Both the position numbers and the translations under genes were made by a program. A DNA stretch of 64,000 nt from Planctomycetota bacterium (GTDB lineage Bacteria > Planctomycetota > GCA-2746535): assembly GCA_002746535.1 (NCBI GenBank), contig NVWA01000003.1, positions 1-64,000 on the forward strand, given 5' to 3'. The stretch's first letter is position 1, and each line of letters begins with the position of its first letter. The notes below the pieces were generated by a model. It was not told the DNA's origin and made no database searches. It saw only the letters and a program-made list of their open reading frames with translations. This document shows, one piece after another, positions 8,179 through 16,926 of the stretch.

Positions 8179-9564
8179 TTATTTTAATTCTAAATATGTT
8201 TTTTCAATAATTTCTACGGCTTTATCAATATCTTCTAATGTTACTGATAAGATCGGTAATAGAAAACGGATTCTTACCGGATCGTGTCCAGCAATAAATC
8301 CAATTAATCCATTTTCGAAAAGTTTACTGGCAAATTCTTTTGATTTTGCTAAATCACCATCAAAGGATGTAAATGCAATCATGGCTCCTAAGCCATAGGG
8401 ACCGGTGAAATCGTTTGGATATTTTTTATTTAGTTTTTTGAAATGATCTACAAAGTGATTATGTACTTGGATAATTTTACCTTTTTCACCGAAGATATTT
8501 TCTTCTTGTAGCAATTGAAAGAGTCGAATACTTGATTTAATTGCTGATGTACTGGAAGTAAATGTTTGAGAGATCAAACCTGGTCGAGGTTTAAAATCAT
8601 CAGAATATAATGTCGCGCATACTTGAGCCATTTTGCCTAGTGTAAGTACATCAATTTCATTTTCTAGGTGAAAATGCTGGAAAGCAAACAGTTCGGTTGT
8701 TCGACCAATGGTTTGAACTTCATCTACCCAAACAGCGATATTGTTTTCTTTAAGTACTTTTATAATGGCTTTAAAAAATTCTTCATTACCAGGTGTGTAG
8801 CCACCTTCTCCTTGAATCAATTCAAAGCACATGCCGGCATATCTGTTTTTATGTCTTGTCAAATGACTGGTTAGAACTTTTAATGTTTTATCGATACTTC
8901 CCTGATGGTTACTTTTGTCATAATAAGGTAGATAGTCTGTTGCAATTGTTGGAGGTAGTCCATCTCGGTAAGCAGCTTTATCGGTTAGCTGAGCAAGAGC
9001 CAGGGTTCTTCCGGCGAAACAATTTTCAAAACATAGGATACGATTAGCAGGGGATTTTTTTTGAAAGATAATTTTTAATGCATTCTCATTAGCTTGTGCA
9101 CCTGTTGTTGAAATAAAGCAGTGATCAAATTCTTTGGCATTTTTATTAGCGCCTTTTAAAATTATTTCCATTAATTCCATGGAGTCTTTATTTTGTTGAA
9201 GATGCCCCTGCATGACGGTGTCTTGTAAGGCGGCATCAATACTGGCCGAAATAATTTCTTCGTGAGAATGTCCAAAATAATGAACACCGATGCCAGTTAT
9301 AAAATCGTATTTAATACTTCCATCGGTTAACTCGACAAGTGCTCCATTGCCAATTCCTGAGCCAATATAGGGGTAATATAAATTGCCCCCTCGTAAGGTG
9401 GCAAATTTTTCTAAATCACTTTTAAAAGTTTTAGCTAAAGAGTCTTTGGCTTTTTCAGTTTTAGTTATTTTATTTTTATATTTTTGGATGGTGTTTAATA
9501 ATATTTCTTTGGCTTTTTTAATTTCAGGATCTGAAAATAGATCTTCAGCAATTAGATCGGACAT
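8179..9564 (-). CDS. class III PLP aminotransferase, probable succinylornithine aminotransferase
   Basis: 461 residues, longer than typical AstC/ArgD (about 405) because of an N-terminal helical extension of about 50. PLP-fold features: ITGIGVHYFGHSHEEI, TTGAQANENALKI (phosphate loop), FAGRTLALAQLT, WVDEVQTIGRT (Asp on the pyridine nitrogen) and LTLGKMAQ (Schiff-base Lys). Position at the head of astA-astD suggests transamination of succinylornithine with 2-oxoglutarate. Sequence alone would also allow another omega-aminotransferase, so I give no symbol. The ribosome site TGGAGAAA precedes the start. Confidence 0.75.
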   Translation of the reverse strand: MSDLIAEDLFSDPEIKKAKEILLNTIQKYKNKITKTEKAKDSLAKTFKSDLEKFATLRGGNLYYPYIGSGIGNGALVELTDGSIKYDFITGIGVHYFGHSHEEIISASIDAALQDTVMQGHLQQNKDSMELMEIILKGANKNAKEFDHCFISTTGAQANENALKIIFQKKSPANRILCFENCFAGRTLALAQLTDKAAYRDGLPPTIATDYLPYYDKSNHQGSIDKTLKVLTSHLTRHKNRYAGMCFELIQGEGGYTPGNEEFFKAIIKVLKENNIAVWVDEVQTIGRTTELFAFQHFHLENEIDVLTLGKMAQVCATLYSDDFKPRPGLISQTFTSSTSAIKSSIRLFQLLQEENIFGEKGKIIQVHNHFVDHFKKLNKKYPNDFTGPYGLGAMIAFTSFDGDLAKSKEFASKLFENGLIGFIAGHDPVRIRFLLPILSVTLEDIDKAVEIIEKTYLELK

Positions 9565-9712
9565 GTTTTTCTCCAGGATTTATTTAATTCTTAATTATTT
9601 GCGGGAGTATATCCAGTTAATTTGAATCTTAAATAAATTTGGAGTTTATCGGCGTTCAGTTGCAGAATAGAGACGAGCTATTATTGGTTTGGTTTTAGAA
9701 CCATGGTAACTA

Positions 9713-10102
9713 TTATTTTTCTGAAATTATCCAGGGGTTTCCATCAGGATCACAGATGCAACATTGTTTTCTGTTTGGATCAAATTGAACGTCTTCGTTT
9801 ACTTCACAATTTAAATTTTTAGCAGATTGTATTAGAGTTGATAAGTCACCATCAATTTCGATATGAAATTGTTGAATTCCTTCAGCATTTTGACTGACCC
9901 CAGCGGGTTCATTTGGACACAGGAATAATTCTATTCCACCCAAATTACCAGAGTAATGAGCTAAGTCAAAGTGAACAATTTTTTCAAATTTAATGCCAAA
10001 AACTTCCTCGTAAAACATTGAAAGCTTTTCTGGATTTTTGCTTGCGAGATCTATTTTTTCTAGTTTCAAAACTTTTACAGCGGGATTTTTATTTTCGGAC
10101 AT
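9713..10102 (-). CDS. VOC (glyoxalase/bleomycin resistance) family protein
   Basis: 129 residues, one vicinal-oxygen-chelate module with two beta-alpha-beta-beta-beta units: LEKIDLASKNPEKLSMFYEEVFGIKFE at the start, QFHIEIDG at the centre and the terminal CICDPDGNPWIISEK. The last is the classic DPDGNxW ending. The substrate cannot be predicted. Adjacent to a second VOC gene on the same strand (30 nt apart), with an AGGAAG ribosome site. Confidence 0.8.
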   Translation of the reverse strand: MSENKNPAVKVLKLEKIDLASKNPEKLSMFYEEVFGIKFEKIVHFDLAHYSGNLGGIELFLCPNEPAGVSQNAEGIQQFHIEIDGDLSTLIQSAKNLNCEVNEDVQFDPNRKQCCICDPDGNPWIISEK

Positions 10103-10132
10103 TGTGCTTCCTAAATCTTTTTATTTTGAGAT

Positions 10133-10492
10133 TTATTTTCTTTGTTTAAAAACCATGAAATTTTCATCGGGATCAAAGATGCCTATAGCTTTCAAAGTAT
10201 CATCTTCCCCTAGTTGTTCATTTGTTTTGCCATTGTGTTTTTCAACTAGTTCAATTGATTTTTCTAGATCAGGAACAAATATATCATAATGCATAGGATT
10301 TTGACCATCTTTCACATCAGAAAGTTCTGTGGGAATTAAAGTAAAATCAAATTCGGCCCATTTGCCGTTATAGAAGTTGCCGTCTTCTGTGGCTTCTTCT
10401 TCGAATTCAATTCCAAAAACATTTGTATAAAAGTCTACCATTTTATCCATGTTGGTTGCTGCTAATACCATAGCTTCTATTTTATATTCCAT
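10133..10492 (-). CDS. VOC (glyoxalase) family protein
   Basis: 119 residues. Starts YKIEAMVLAATNMDKMVDFYTNVFG, the standard VOC opening, and ends GIFDPDENFMVFKQ. It has PMHYDIFVPDLEKSIELVEKH in the middle. Only distantly similar to its downstream neighbour, so the pair is probably not a recent duplication. Function unknown. It may be cotranscribed with the permease and coaX upstream, 125 nt away. Confidence 0.8.
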   Translation of the reverse strand: MEYKIEAMVLAATNMDKMVDFYTNVFGIEFEEEATEDGNFYNGKWAEFDFTLIPTELSDVKDGQNPMHYDIFVPDLEKSIELVEKHNGKTNEQLGEDDTLKAIGIFDPDENFMVFKQRK

Positions 10493-10617
10493 AATAATTG
10501 ATTCCTTATTTATGTGATTAGTTGTTATTAAAAAGTAGAGCGTTCTAACAATGAAATATTAAAAGTAAATACTATGCAAATAAAATATTTTCGCACAAAA
10601 TAAAACAGTAGAATTAA

Positions 10618-12183
10618 TTATTCATCTGTCGTTTCCAGTTGATTTGTTTTCTTTAACCAAAGGTGAAGTAGCAACATGATGACTGCTAATGCTAAATAGA
10701 CGATGGTGAATTGTGGAGCTTTGAAAAGACCTAGACTATTATTAATGGCGAACTGATTATAGGAATAAGCGTGGATGATACCTGTTGTGCTGAAGACGGC
10801 CGCTACTAGAAACCATAGGGAAGCACCTTTGAATTTCTTATCCACTATGTATGCCATGACGGCAGCAAAAATCATGGAGACTAAAAGGGCTCCTTGGCTT
10901 AGAGAAATTAATCCATGAATGGAAATTGTTTTTGTGATTTTTAATTTATCAATAATAGTACCTATGCTGACATCACCAGCGACGGCTGTGTTTTGGATGA
11001 TTAACAGAGCCCAAGCAGCCAAGCAGGGGATTAAACCGAAGGCAGCGGCAAGCATGTGTGTTTTTTTAATTTCTTGAAAGCATAGAGCACACATTAAGAT
11101 ACCTATCCATAGCAATATTCCTAATGTTGCCTGTATTGGGACAATGTATAATAAAATTGTGATTCCTCCAAAGAGGCACAGCAGTGAAATGATAATTCCA
11201 TTTGCGATTGAATAGCCAATACCAGCACCCATTTTTTTCCAGGCAGGATGTCCAATATAAATTGTTGTAGGAAAGGTGCTACCAAGAAAAGAAGCGATAA
11301 TACTTCCAATACCATTCATCATCATGGCTGGTTTGGTATCATATTCGTCGCCGGCAACGGCAGCACTCTCTAAGTTTTGGAAGGAGCCAACAATATTAAA
11401 AATCGCCATAGGGATGATGACAGCCATGAAGCTCTGCCAGTTGCTTTCTGCTATATAATTGAATAACCCAACAATGGTTACTTCAGGCATATAGACTCCT
11501 AGTTCACCAGAATATAATTGAGGCGTAAAACCACCGAATTTAAAATAGTAGAGTCCCCAAGCTAGAGCTGTTCCTATTAGTACCGCAAGTAATCCACCAG
11601 GAATAGAAAATGGAAATTTAATTCTGGCACCATAGGCGATCAATATAAGAATCGCGGGTATGATAGCAATTAGTGGTGCTGAGAAAATTTGGAATATAAA
11701 ATCCATAGAAATAAATGTGATGGCAATTCCTGCCAGTGGTGCCAGCAGCGCTACTCTAGGTGTAGCCTTTCGTATGAAATCTCCCACAAAAGAACCAAGG
11801 AATTCTAATACGCCACTTGCAAAACATGCAAATAACCCTGCATACCAGGCCATTTCCCAATTTTTAGTTTCAGCATAAACAGGCATCATAATGAAAAAAA
11901 CAAAAGCGAAAACTGTTGGTGTATTGATTCCATAAGGTAGGGCGGTGACATCGTCTCTTCCGGTTTTCTCCATTAACTTTTTGGCTTGCCAGGCATAAAA
12001 CAAATTGCCAGCTAAGACGGAAAAAGATAAGCCTGGAAGAACTCTTGTGAAAATCGCATGATCTGGGAAACCACAAAATGTTTTTAACAAATAAACAAGA
12101 ACCATTATTTGTAAAAGGTTGTCAATAAAAAGACCTACGAGACCATCCCAGTCGCCTTTTACAAACCATTTAGTTTTTTTCAT
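10618..12183 (-). CDS. NCS2-type nucleobase/xanthine-uracil permease family protein
   Basis: 521 residues with about 13-14 hydrophobic segments. Motifs of the NCS2/AzgA-related group: DDVTALPYGINTPTVFAFVFFIMMPVY, then GSFQNLESAAVAGDEYDTKPAMMMNGIGSIIASFLGSTFPTTIYIGHPAWKKMGA. This last stretch is the nucleobase-binding Q-N-x-E-S-A region of AzgA-like transporters. I infer proton-coupled purine or pyrimidine uptake; the exact base is unknown. It lies 60 nt after coaX with an AAAGG ribosome site. Confidence 0.8.
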   Translation of the reverse strand: MKKTKWFVKGDWDGLVGLFIDNLLQIMVLVYLLKTFCGFPDHAIFTRVLPGLSFSVLAGNLFYAWQAKKLMEKTGRDDVTALPYGINTPTVFAFVFFIMMPVYAETKNWEMAWYAGLFACFASGVLEFLGSFVGDFIRKATPRVALLAPLAGIAITFISMDFIFQIFSAPLIAIIPAILILIAYGARIKFPFSIPGGLLAVLIGTALAWGLYYFKFGGFTPQLYSGELGVYMPEVTIVGLFNYIAESNWQSFMAVIIPMAIFNIVGSFQNLESAAVAGDEYDTKPAMMMNGIGSIIASFLGSTFPTTIYIGHPAWKKMGAGIGYSIANGIIISLLCLFGGITILLYIVPIQATLGILLWIGILMCALCFQEIKKTHMLAAAFGLIPCLAAWALLIIQNTAVAGDVSIGTIIDKLKITKTISIHGLISLSQGALLVSMIFAAVMAYIVDKKFKGASLWFLVAAVFSTTGIIHAYSYNQFAINNSLGLFKAPQFTIVYLALAVIMLLLHLWLKKTNQLETTDE

Positions 12184-12243
12184 ATTTTACCTTTGATTGA
12201 TTTTTTTATTATGGAATTAATAAGGTTTAATTTTGAAAAATAT

Positions 12244-12960
12244 TTAAGAATGGCTCAGCTTAATGATAGCTTGAGGTAACAGATCAGTGTTGTATTCATA
12301 TTCAAAAGATAAATAGTCTTGAATGTTGACGAAATCACCGCCGGTTGCTATTACTTTCAAATCGCCATATTTATTTTTAAGTTGATTGATTACTTTTTCA
12401 ATACCGCCGGCAACTAAATAGACAAGACCTGTTCTAATAGCTTGGCCTGTACTTTTGCCTGGTAGAGCAATTTCACCAAAGAGATTGTAGCCTTTTAATA
12501 GGGGCGCACTAGTTTCAAGTGCTTGAGCACAAGTTCTAAGACCGGGAGCAATAATACCTCCTAGGAATTCTTTTTTGTGAGTGATAATATCAATAGTAAT
12601 AGCAGTGCCGACATCAATTACGATTGCTCCTTGCTGATCAATTTGAAAAGCGCCATAAGCCCCTAAGAGTCTATCAATGCCAACGGAACTTGGTTCTTCA
12701 ACCTTTATTTTTAAATCAGGTTTCAAGTCTTCGCCAATAATGTTTACGTCAACTTGATGTTCTAATAAAACATTTTTAATGAGTTCTTTTTTGTCGGGTA
12801 CAACAGATAGAATAAATGCTTTTCGATTATTTTTTATGAGAGGTAATAGATTATCTGGTTCGAAATTTTTCCAAGCAATTATATCGCTAGAAATAATTTT
12901 ATTTTTTTGAAATTGGTAAATTTTTAAATTAGTATTGCCAATATCTAAGATAAGAGCCAT
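12244..12960 (-). CDS. coaX: type III pantothenate kinase
   Basis: 238 residues, usual CoaX length. First step of coenzyme A synthesis, ATP + pantothenate, cytoplasmic. ASKHA-fold motifs: LILDIGNTNLKIYQF (phosphate 1), GIDRLLGAYGAF (pantothenate site), AIVIDVGTAITIDII (phosphate 2), GGIIAPGLRTCAQAL, and IATGGDF (adenosine). The start has a GGAG ribosome site. No other CoA genes are adjacent. Confidence 0.93.
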   Translation of the reverse strand: MALILDIGNTNLKIYQFQKNKIISSDIIAWKNFEPDNLLPLIKNNRKAFILSVVPDKKELIKNVLLEHQVDVNIIGEDLKPDLKIKVEEPSSVGIDRLLGAYGAFQIDQQGAIVIDVGTAITIDIITHKKEFLGGIIAPGLRTCAQALETSAPLLKGYNLFGEIALPGKSTGQAIRTGLVYLVAGGIEKVINQLKNKYGDLKVIATGGDFVNIQDYLSFEYEYNTDLLPQAIIKLSHS

Positions 12961-13067
12961 TTAAATCTCCAATGATTAAAATGGCGATTATACTCATAGG
13001 ATGTGATCTTTATAGGGATTTAAATTAGGAAATTATTGAACTATTTTAATATGAATGCCGGAATCTA

Positions 13068-14150
13068 TCATTTATACCTACCTTGTTTGATTGTATCGAT
13101 AGATACATTTAATTTTAGAAAGTTTTTGCCTTGTTTAAGTAACTCGATAGTCACATATTTAGCAGTGCCGTCAATTTGTTGGTATAGATCTAAGATGTCA
13201 TCTACAGATTTATTTCCCAAAGATTGTCCATTTATTCTTGTGAGAATATCATTTTGTTGAATTCCGAAAGCATGGAAGAGTTTTTTAATTTCAGGGTTAT
13301 TAATCGATTTAACTAAGATTCCTTTTTTTAAATAATTAAGACTGTAATTACTGGTATTGAGGAATATTTCTTTAAATGATTTTGTTTGTAGTGATTTAAC
13401 ATAATCAATGGGCACTTTTATATGAGTAACACCTTTTTGATCTGTGGTTTTCTTTAGTCTAAATTCTACCCCATTAAAATTATGGTGAGAATAACTTGAA
13501 GTATCAGTAGGTTGAACAGTGGTTTTATATTTACGTAGTATAGATGTTTTTTGTATATGCGAATGATTTCCAAATTTTGTTTCCATGTGATTTACTTTTT
13601 GGGCGTTAACATAATTTTCTAATTCTAATTTATTTGAATGTTCTTTTTCTAATTGTGTCGACTCATCAATGTATAGTTTTTTTGAAATATTATCTTTCAT
13701 TATGACTACGTAGTAACCATGAATTTCTTTTAAGATGCCTAACTTTATATTGTGTGAATCTATTATTTCGTTGTTGATCAAATAGCCGGTTATCTTTTTA
13801 TCGGCTTTAAATTGAATAAATGCCAGGTTACCCATTAGCATATAAAGTTTTATGGGATATTCTGGTCTAGGGTTAATAGGTTTTTTAAGTTCGCTAAAAT
13901 TGGTAACTCGAATATCGGGATCATGTTCTGGGATCAAAACAGATGAACCAAAAACCTTTAATATTTCATTGATGTTGTTCTTGTTTTTGAAATTTGGTAA
14001 TAGTAGCGTTGGCTCATCATAAATATACTTAGTTAGCTCTACTTCTTTTACATTTGATTTTTGATAGGTGTCTATGATCGATAGGAATAAACCAAAAAGG
14101 ATGATTGAGCTTATACACCAAGTGACTTTTTTTATTTCGGAACTATTCAT
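13068..14150 (-). CDS. GspC-like type II secretion protein with C-terminal PDZ domain (copy A)
   Basis: 360 residues. N-terminal cytoplasmic stub, one membrane helix (about 11-27, CISSIILFGLFLSIIDTY), a periplasmic linker, a GspC homology-region-like beta domain (about 95-168: LYMLMGNLAFIQFKADKKITGYLINN...GILKEIHGYYVVIM), a second linker, and a PDZ domain (about 270-355: KGILVKSINNPEIKKLF... GIQQNDILTRINGQSL). This order is that of GspC/PulC, which links the inner-membrane platform to the secretin in type II secretion. It is a paralogue of the next upstream gene; the PDZ regions are about 70% identical by eye. No secretin or GspE/F lies nearby. Confidence 0.72.
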   Translation of the reverse strand: MNSSEIKKVTWCISSIILFGLFLSIIDTYQKSNVKEVELTKYIYDEPTLLLPNFKNKNNINEILKVFGSSVLIPEHDPDIRVTNFSELKKPINPRPEYPIKLYMLMGNLAFIQFKADKKITGYLINNEIIDSHNIKLGILKEIHGYYVVIMKDNISKKLYIDESTQLEKEHSNKLELENYVNAQKVNHMETKFGNHSHIQKTSILRKYKTTVQPTDTSSYSHHNFNGVEFRLKKTTDQKGVTHIKVPIDYVKSLQTKSFKEIFLNTSNYSLNYLKKGILVKSINNPEIKKLFHAFGIQQNDILTRINGQSLGNKSVDDILDLYQQIDGTAKYVTIELLKQGKNFLKLNVSIDTIKQGRYK

Positions 14151-14326
14151 GAGTATTCCTAATTGTTAGTTCTTCCCTTTAAAAGTTTAACGAATAGAGA
14201 TTCATTTTCTTAGGGCATTGCAGAAGTGAGATAAGCCCTTAAGCGATTTTAGACACTAACCCTAATGGTGTTTTGTGCACTATTGAGGTATGTATTTTAA
14301 AATTTATTATTGGAGGGGTTGAAAAA

Positions 14327-15493
14327 TTACTTTTTCGTTCGTTGCTTGATGGCGTCGATAGATACTCTAAACTTTTGAAGTTTTTTCCCTTTTTTGAGTA
14401 ACTCAATTGTTACATATTTTGCAGAGCCTTCAATTTGTTGATATAGTTCTAAAATATCATCTTCAGATTTATTGCCTAGAGTTTGTCCGTTCACTTTTGT
14501 GATGATGTCATCTTGTTGAATTCCAAATGCACTGAAAAACTTTTTAACTTCTTCGTTCTTGATTGATTTAACCAATATTCCGTTATTTAAATAGGTTAAA
14601 TTGTAGTTATTAGTGTTTAAAAAGATTTCTTTGTTCTTTCGTGATTGAAGAGAACGAGCCATTTCAAGTGGAATTTTCCGGTGTGTTGTGCCATCTGAAT
14701 CTTTGGTTATTGTAAATTCAAAAGCATTGCCGTTAAAGCTGCTTTTGTGTTTGATGACAACTTCTGGCTGATCATTGTTTTGAGTAGGTTTTTTTTTAAC
14801 AATTTGGTTGTTGTTGGTAAATCGAGTTTTGTTCCTGAAATTATTTTTGTTATAGGTAGTTGTATGTGTGTTCGGTCGCTTTGTCACTTTTGTTTTTGTA
14901 TTATTTAAAACAGGACCTTTCTTTGACGCCACGGAACTTTTTGAATCAGTTGTTCCATCAGTGGAAGTAAGTTCATCTTCAGGTGAAACATATCCATCGA
15001 TAAAAAGTTTTTCTAATTTATTTTTTACCAGAATCAAAACATAATGACTATGAACTTCTTTTAATATGCCTATGGAAACATCATTAGCATCTTTGATTTC
15101 GCTGTTGATCAAAAACGTTTTTATCTTTTTATCTTTTTTAATATAGATAAAGGCTAGGTGTCCTAGTATGTGATGTAATTCTAAAACTTTGTCAATGCCT
15201 CTTACGACAGGTGTTTTGACAGTGGTCTTTGCCGATGTAGCGGGTTTTGCTTTTGTTCTAGGTGCAGTTTTTCGAGGTGGGGTCCAATTAAACACACCAT
15301 TTATTGAATTTCTATTATTGCCCGCATACCCTCTGTTAGCATTTTTAATTAGAGGTTCTTTGTATTTATATTGTGGTATCACTAAGTTTGGCGTGTTCAT
15401 ATTCTGGTTAACAAAATAACCAACAAAAGCTAAACCGCCAATGACAGCTAGATTTACACCCCAAATTACTTTTTTTACTTCTGAACTATTCAA
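14327..15493 (-). CDS. GspC-like type II secretion protein with C-terminal PDZ domain (copy B)
   Basis: 388 residues, same architecture as copy A: start MNSSEVKKV, membrane helix about 11-26 (VNLAVIGGLAFVGYFV), a P/T/K-rich linker (about 65-98), GspC-like beta domain (about 105-170: LHHILGHLAFIYIKKDKKIKTFLINS), an Asn/Thr/Lys-rich linker, and a C-terminal PDZ (about 300-385: NGILVKSIKNEEVKKFFSAFGIQQDD). The start is TTG with an AGGTAA-type ribosome site; copy A has ATG in the same context. Lies 17 nt after pilT. Tandem duplication of GspC is unusual and may supply two alternative linkers to different secretins. Confidence 0.72.
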   Translation of the reverse strand: MNSSEVKKVIWGVNLAVIGGLAFVGYFVNQNMNTPNLVIPQYKYKEPLIKNANRGYAGNNRNSINGVFNWTPPRKTAPRTKAKPATSAKTTVKTPVVRGIDKVLELHHILGHLAFIYIKKDKKIKTFLINSEIKDANDVSIGILKEVHSHYVLILVKNKLEKLFIDGYVSPEDELTSTDGTTDSKSSVASKKGPVLNNTKTKVTKRPNTHTTTYNKNNFRNKTRFTNNNQIVKKKPTQNNDQPEVVIKHKSSFNGNAFEFTITKDSDGTTHRKIPLEMARSLQSRKNKEIFLNTNNYNLTYLNNGILVKSIKNEEVKKFFSAFGIQQDDIITKVNGQTLGNKSEDDILELYQQIEGSAKYVTIELLKKGKKLQKFRVSIDAIKQRTKK

Positions 15494-15510
15494 TTTTTAT
15501 TACCTAATAT

Positions 15511-16608
15511 TTAATTATCAAAGAAATCGGAGGATTTAGAGCCTTTTGATATTCCTTTAAATTCTAGTGCCAATTCATCTGGTTTATCAGACGCTCTCAA
15601 GGCATCTTCCTTAGTAATTATTTTCTTATCAACTAAAGTCCTTAAATGTGTGTTAAAAGTTTGCGAACCGAAATACTCACCTTCTTTAATCGCTTTATAA
15701 AGTCCTAATGTTTCACCTTCTAGTAATATTTGTCTGACAGTTGGACTTGCGACCATGATTTCTACAACGGCAACTCGACCGGGGCCATCAGAACGTTTTA
15801 ATAATCGTTGGGAAACGACACCTTCCAACACCATAGATAATTGCATTCTAATTAAGTTGTGTTGATGATGTGGGAAGAAATTTATGATACGGTCAACTGT
15901 TTGCATGGCATCAACACTATGTAATGTTGAAAATACTAGGTGACCGGTTTCTGCAGCATTAATGGCTGCCTCCATTGTTTCTTGGTCACGCATCTCACCA
16001 ATTAGAATTACGTCTGGGCTTTCACGCATAGCATTTTTTAGCGCATGCACAAAGGATCTACTATCCATCCCAACTTCTCTTTGATTAAAAAAAGATTGAT
16101 CATCTTCATAAATAAACTCGATAGGATCTTCTAGAGTTAGAATATGTTTTTTCTCGGTTTGATTGATCAATTGTAGCATTGAGGCTATTGTAGTGGATTT
16201 CCCTGAACCTGTAATGCCGGTTACTAATACTAGACCGCGGGGTCTAGTGCATAAGGACGTTAAGCCTTTTACAGGTAGTCCCAAGTCTTCGAACTTAGGT
16301 ATGTGACTAGCAACGTGTCGCAATACCATTGAGACTTTTCCTCTTTGCCAGAAAACATTTACACGAAATCTACCGATCCCTTGAATTTCATAGGATGAAT
16401 CAGCTTCGTGATCTTGATTGAATTTTTCGAGCATGAATTTGTTGGCGACTTTATTAAAATATTCTTGCATTTTTTCGGGATTAATAGGGTCGTCACCAAT
16501 TCTCTCCAAGGTACCATCAACCCTAATGGATGGTGGAGCTCCCACTTTGAGGAAGAGGTCCGAAGATCTTTTTTCAACCATTATGGTTAGAATTTCGTTG
16601 AAATCCAT
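15511..16608 (-). CDS. pilT: twitching motility/retraction ATPase PilT
   Basis: 365 residues. Hexameric secretion ATPase that depolymerises type IV pili at the inner membrane. It has an N-terminal PAS-like domain (RSSDLFLKVGAPPSIRVDG), Walker A GITGSGKST (about 129-137), Asp box LTLEDPIEFIYED, Walker B VILIGEMRDQET, His box GHLVFSTLHSVDA and the C-terminal retraction-type region (AVVEIMVASPTVRQILLEGE). The PilT-type AIRNLIRE motif is divergent, so a PilU-like role is possible. The assembly ATPase PilB is not in the window. First gene of a three-gene run with the two GspC-like genes. Confidence 0.88.
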   Translation of the reverse strand: MDFNEILTIMVEKRSSDLFLKVGAPPSIRVDGTLERIGDDPINPEKMQEYFNKVANKFMLEKFNQDHEADSSYEIQGIGRFRVNVFWQRGKVSMVLRHVASHIPKFEDLGLPVKGLTSLCTRPRGLVLVTGITGSGKSTTIASMLQLINQTEKKHILTLEDPIEFIYEDDQSFFNQREVGMDSRSFVHALKNAMRESPDVILIGEMRDQETMEAAINAAETGHLVFSTLHSVDAMQTVDRIINFFPHHQHNLIRMQLSMVLEGVVSQRLLKRSDGPGRVAVVEIMVASPTVRQILLEGETLGLYKAIKEGEYFGSQTFNTHLRTLVDKKIITKEDALRASDKPDELALEFKGISKGSKSSDFFDN

Positions 16609-16805
16609 TTTGAGTCCTAACTGATTAACGTGATTGGCTTACCAAAATGATTATCTTATTAAGTTACCGATTGAAAAGTTTTTTAAATCATAGGAGAAGA
16701 TATTTTTTATAGATAGTTATCGGGGGGCTTGTTTCCATATAGATAATATTCATATTTATACATGGATTTGTGCCTAATTATTGTGAAATTGTGAAATATA
16801 TTGGC

Positions 16806-16832
16806 TTGAAAAATACTATATTAATATATACT
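16806..16832 (+). promoter_or_regulatory. candidate promoter of the Ser/Thr kinase gene
   Basis: TTGAAA (16806-16811) and TATACT (16827-16832) with a 15-bp spacer, in a 318-nt gap between divergent pilT and the kinase. The rest of the gap is A/T-rich, and I see nothing further in it. Confidence 0.35.
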
Positions 16833-16926
16833 GTTTAATTATTATTAATGGAGATTTGGGATAAATTAATTGATGTCTTTAAATAGAATTTCGCATGAAT
16901 TTTACTCTGCTGAAAGGATAAAAATT

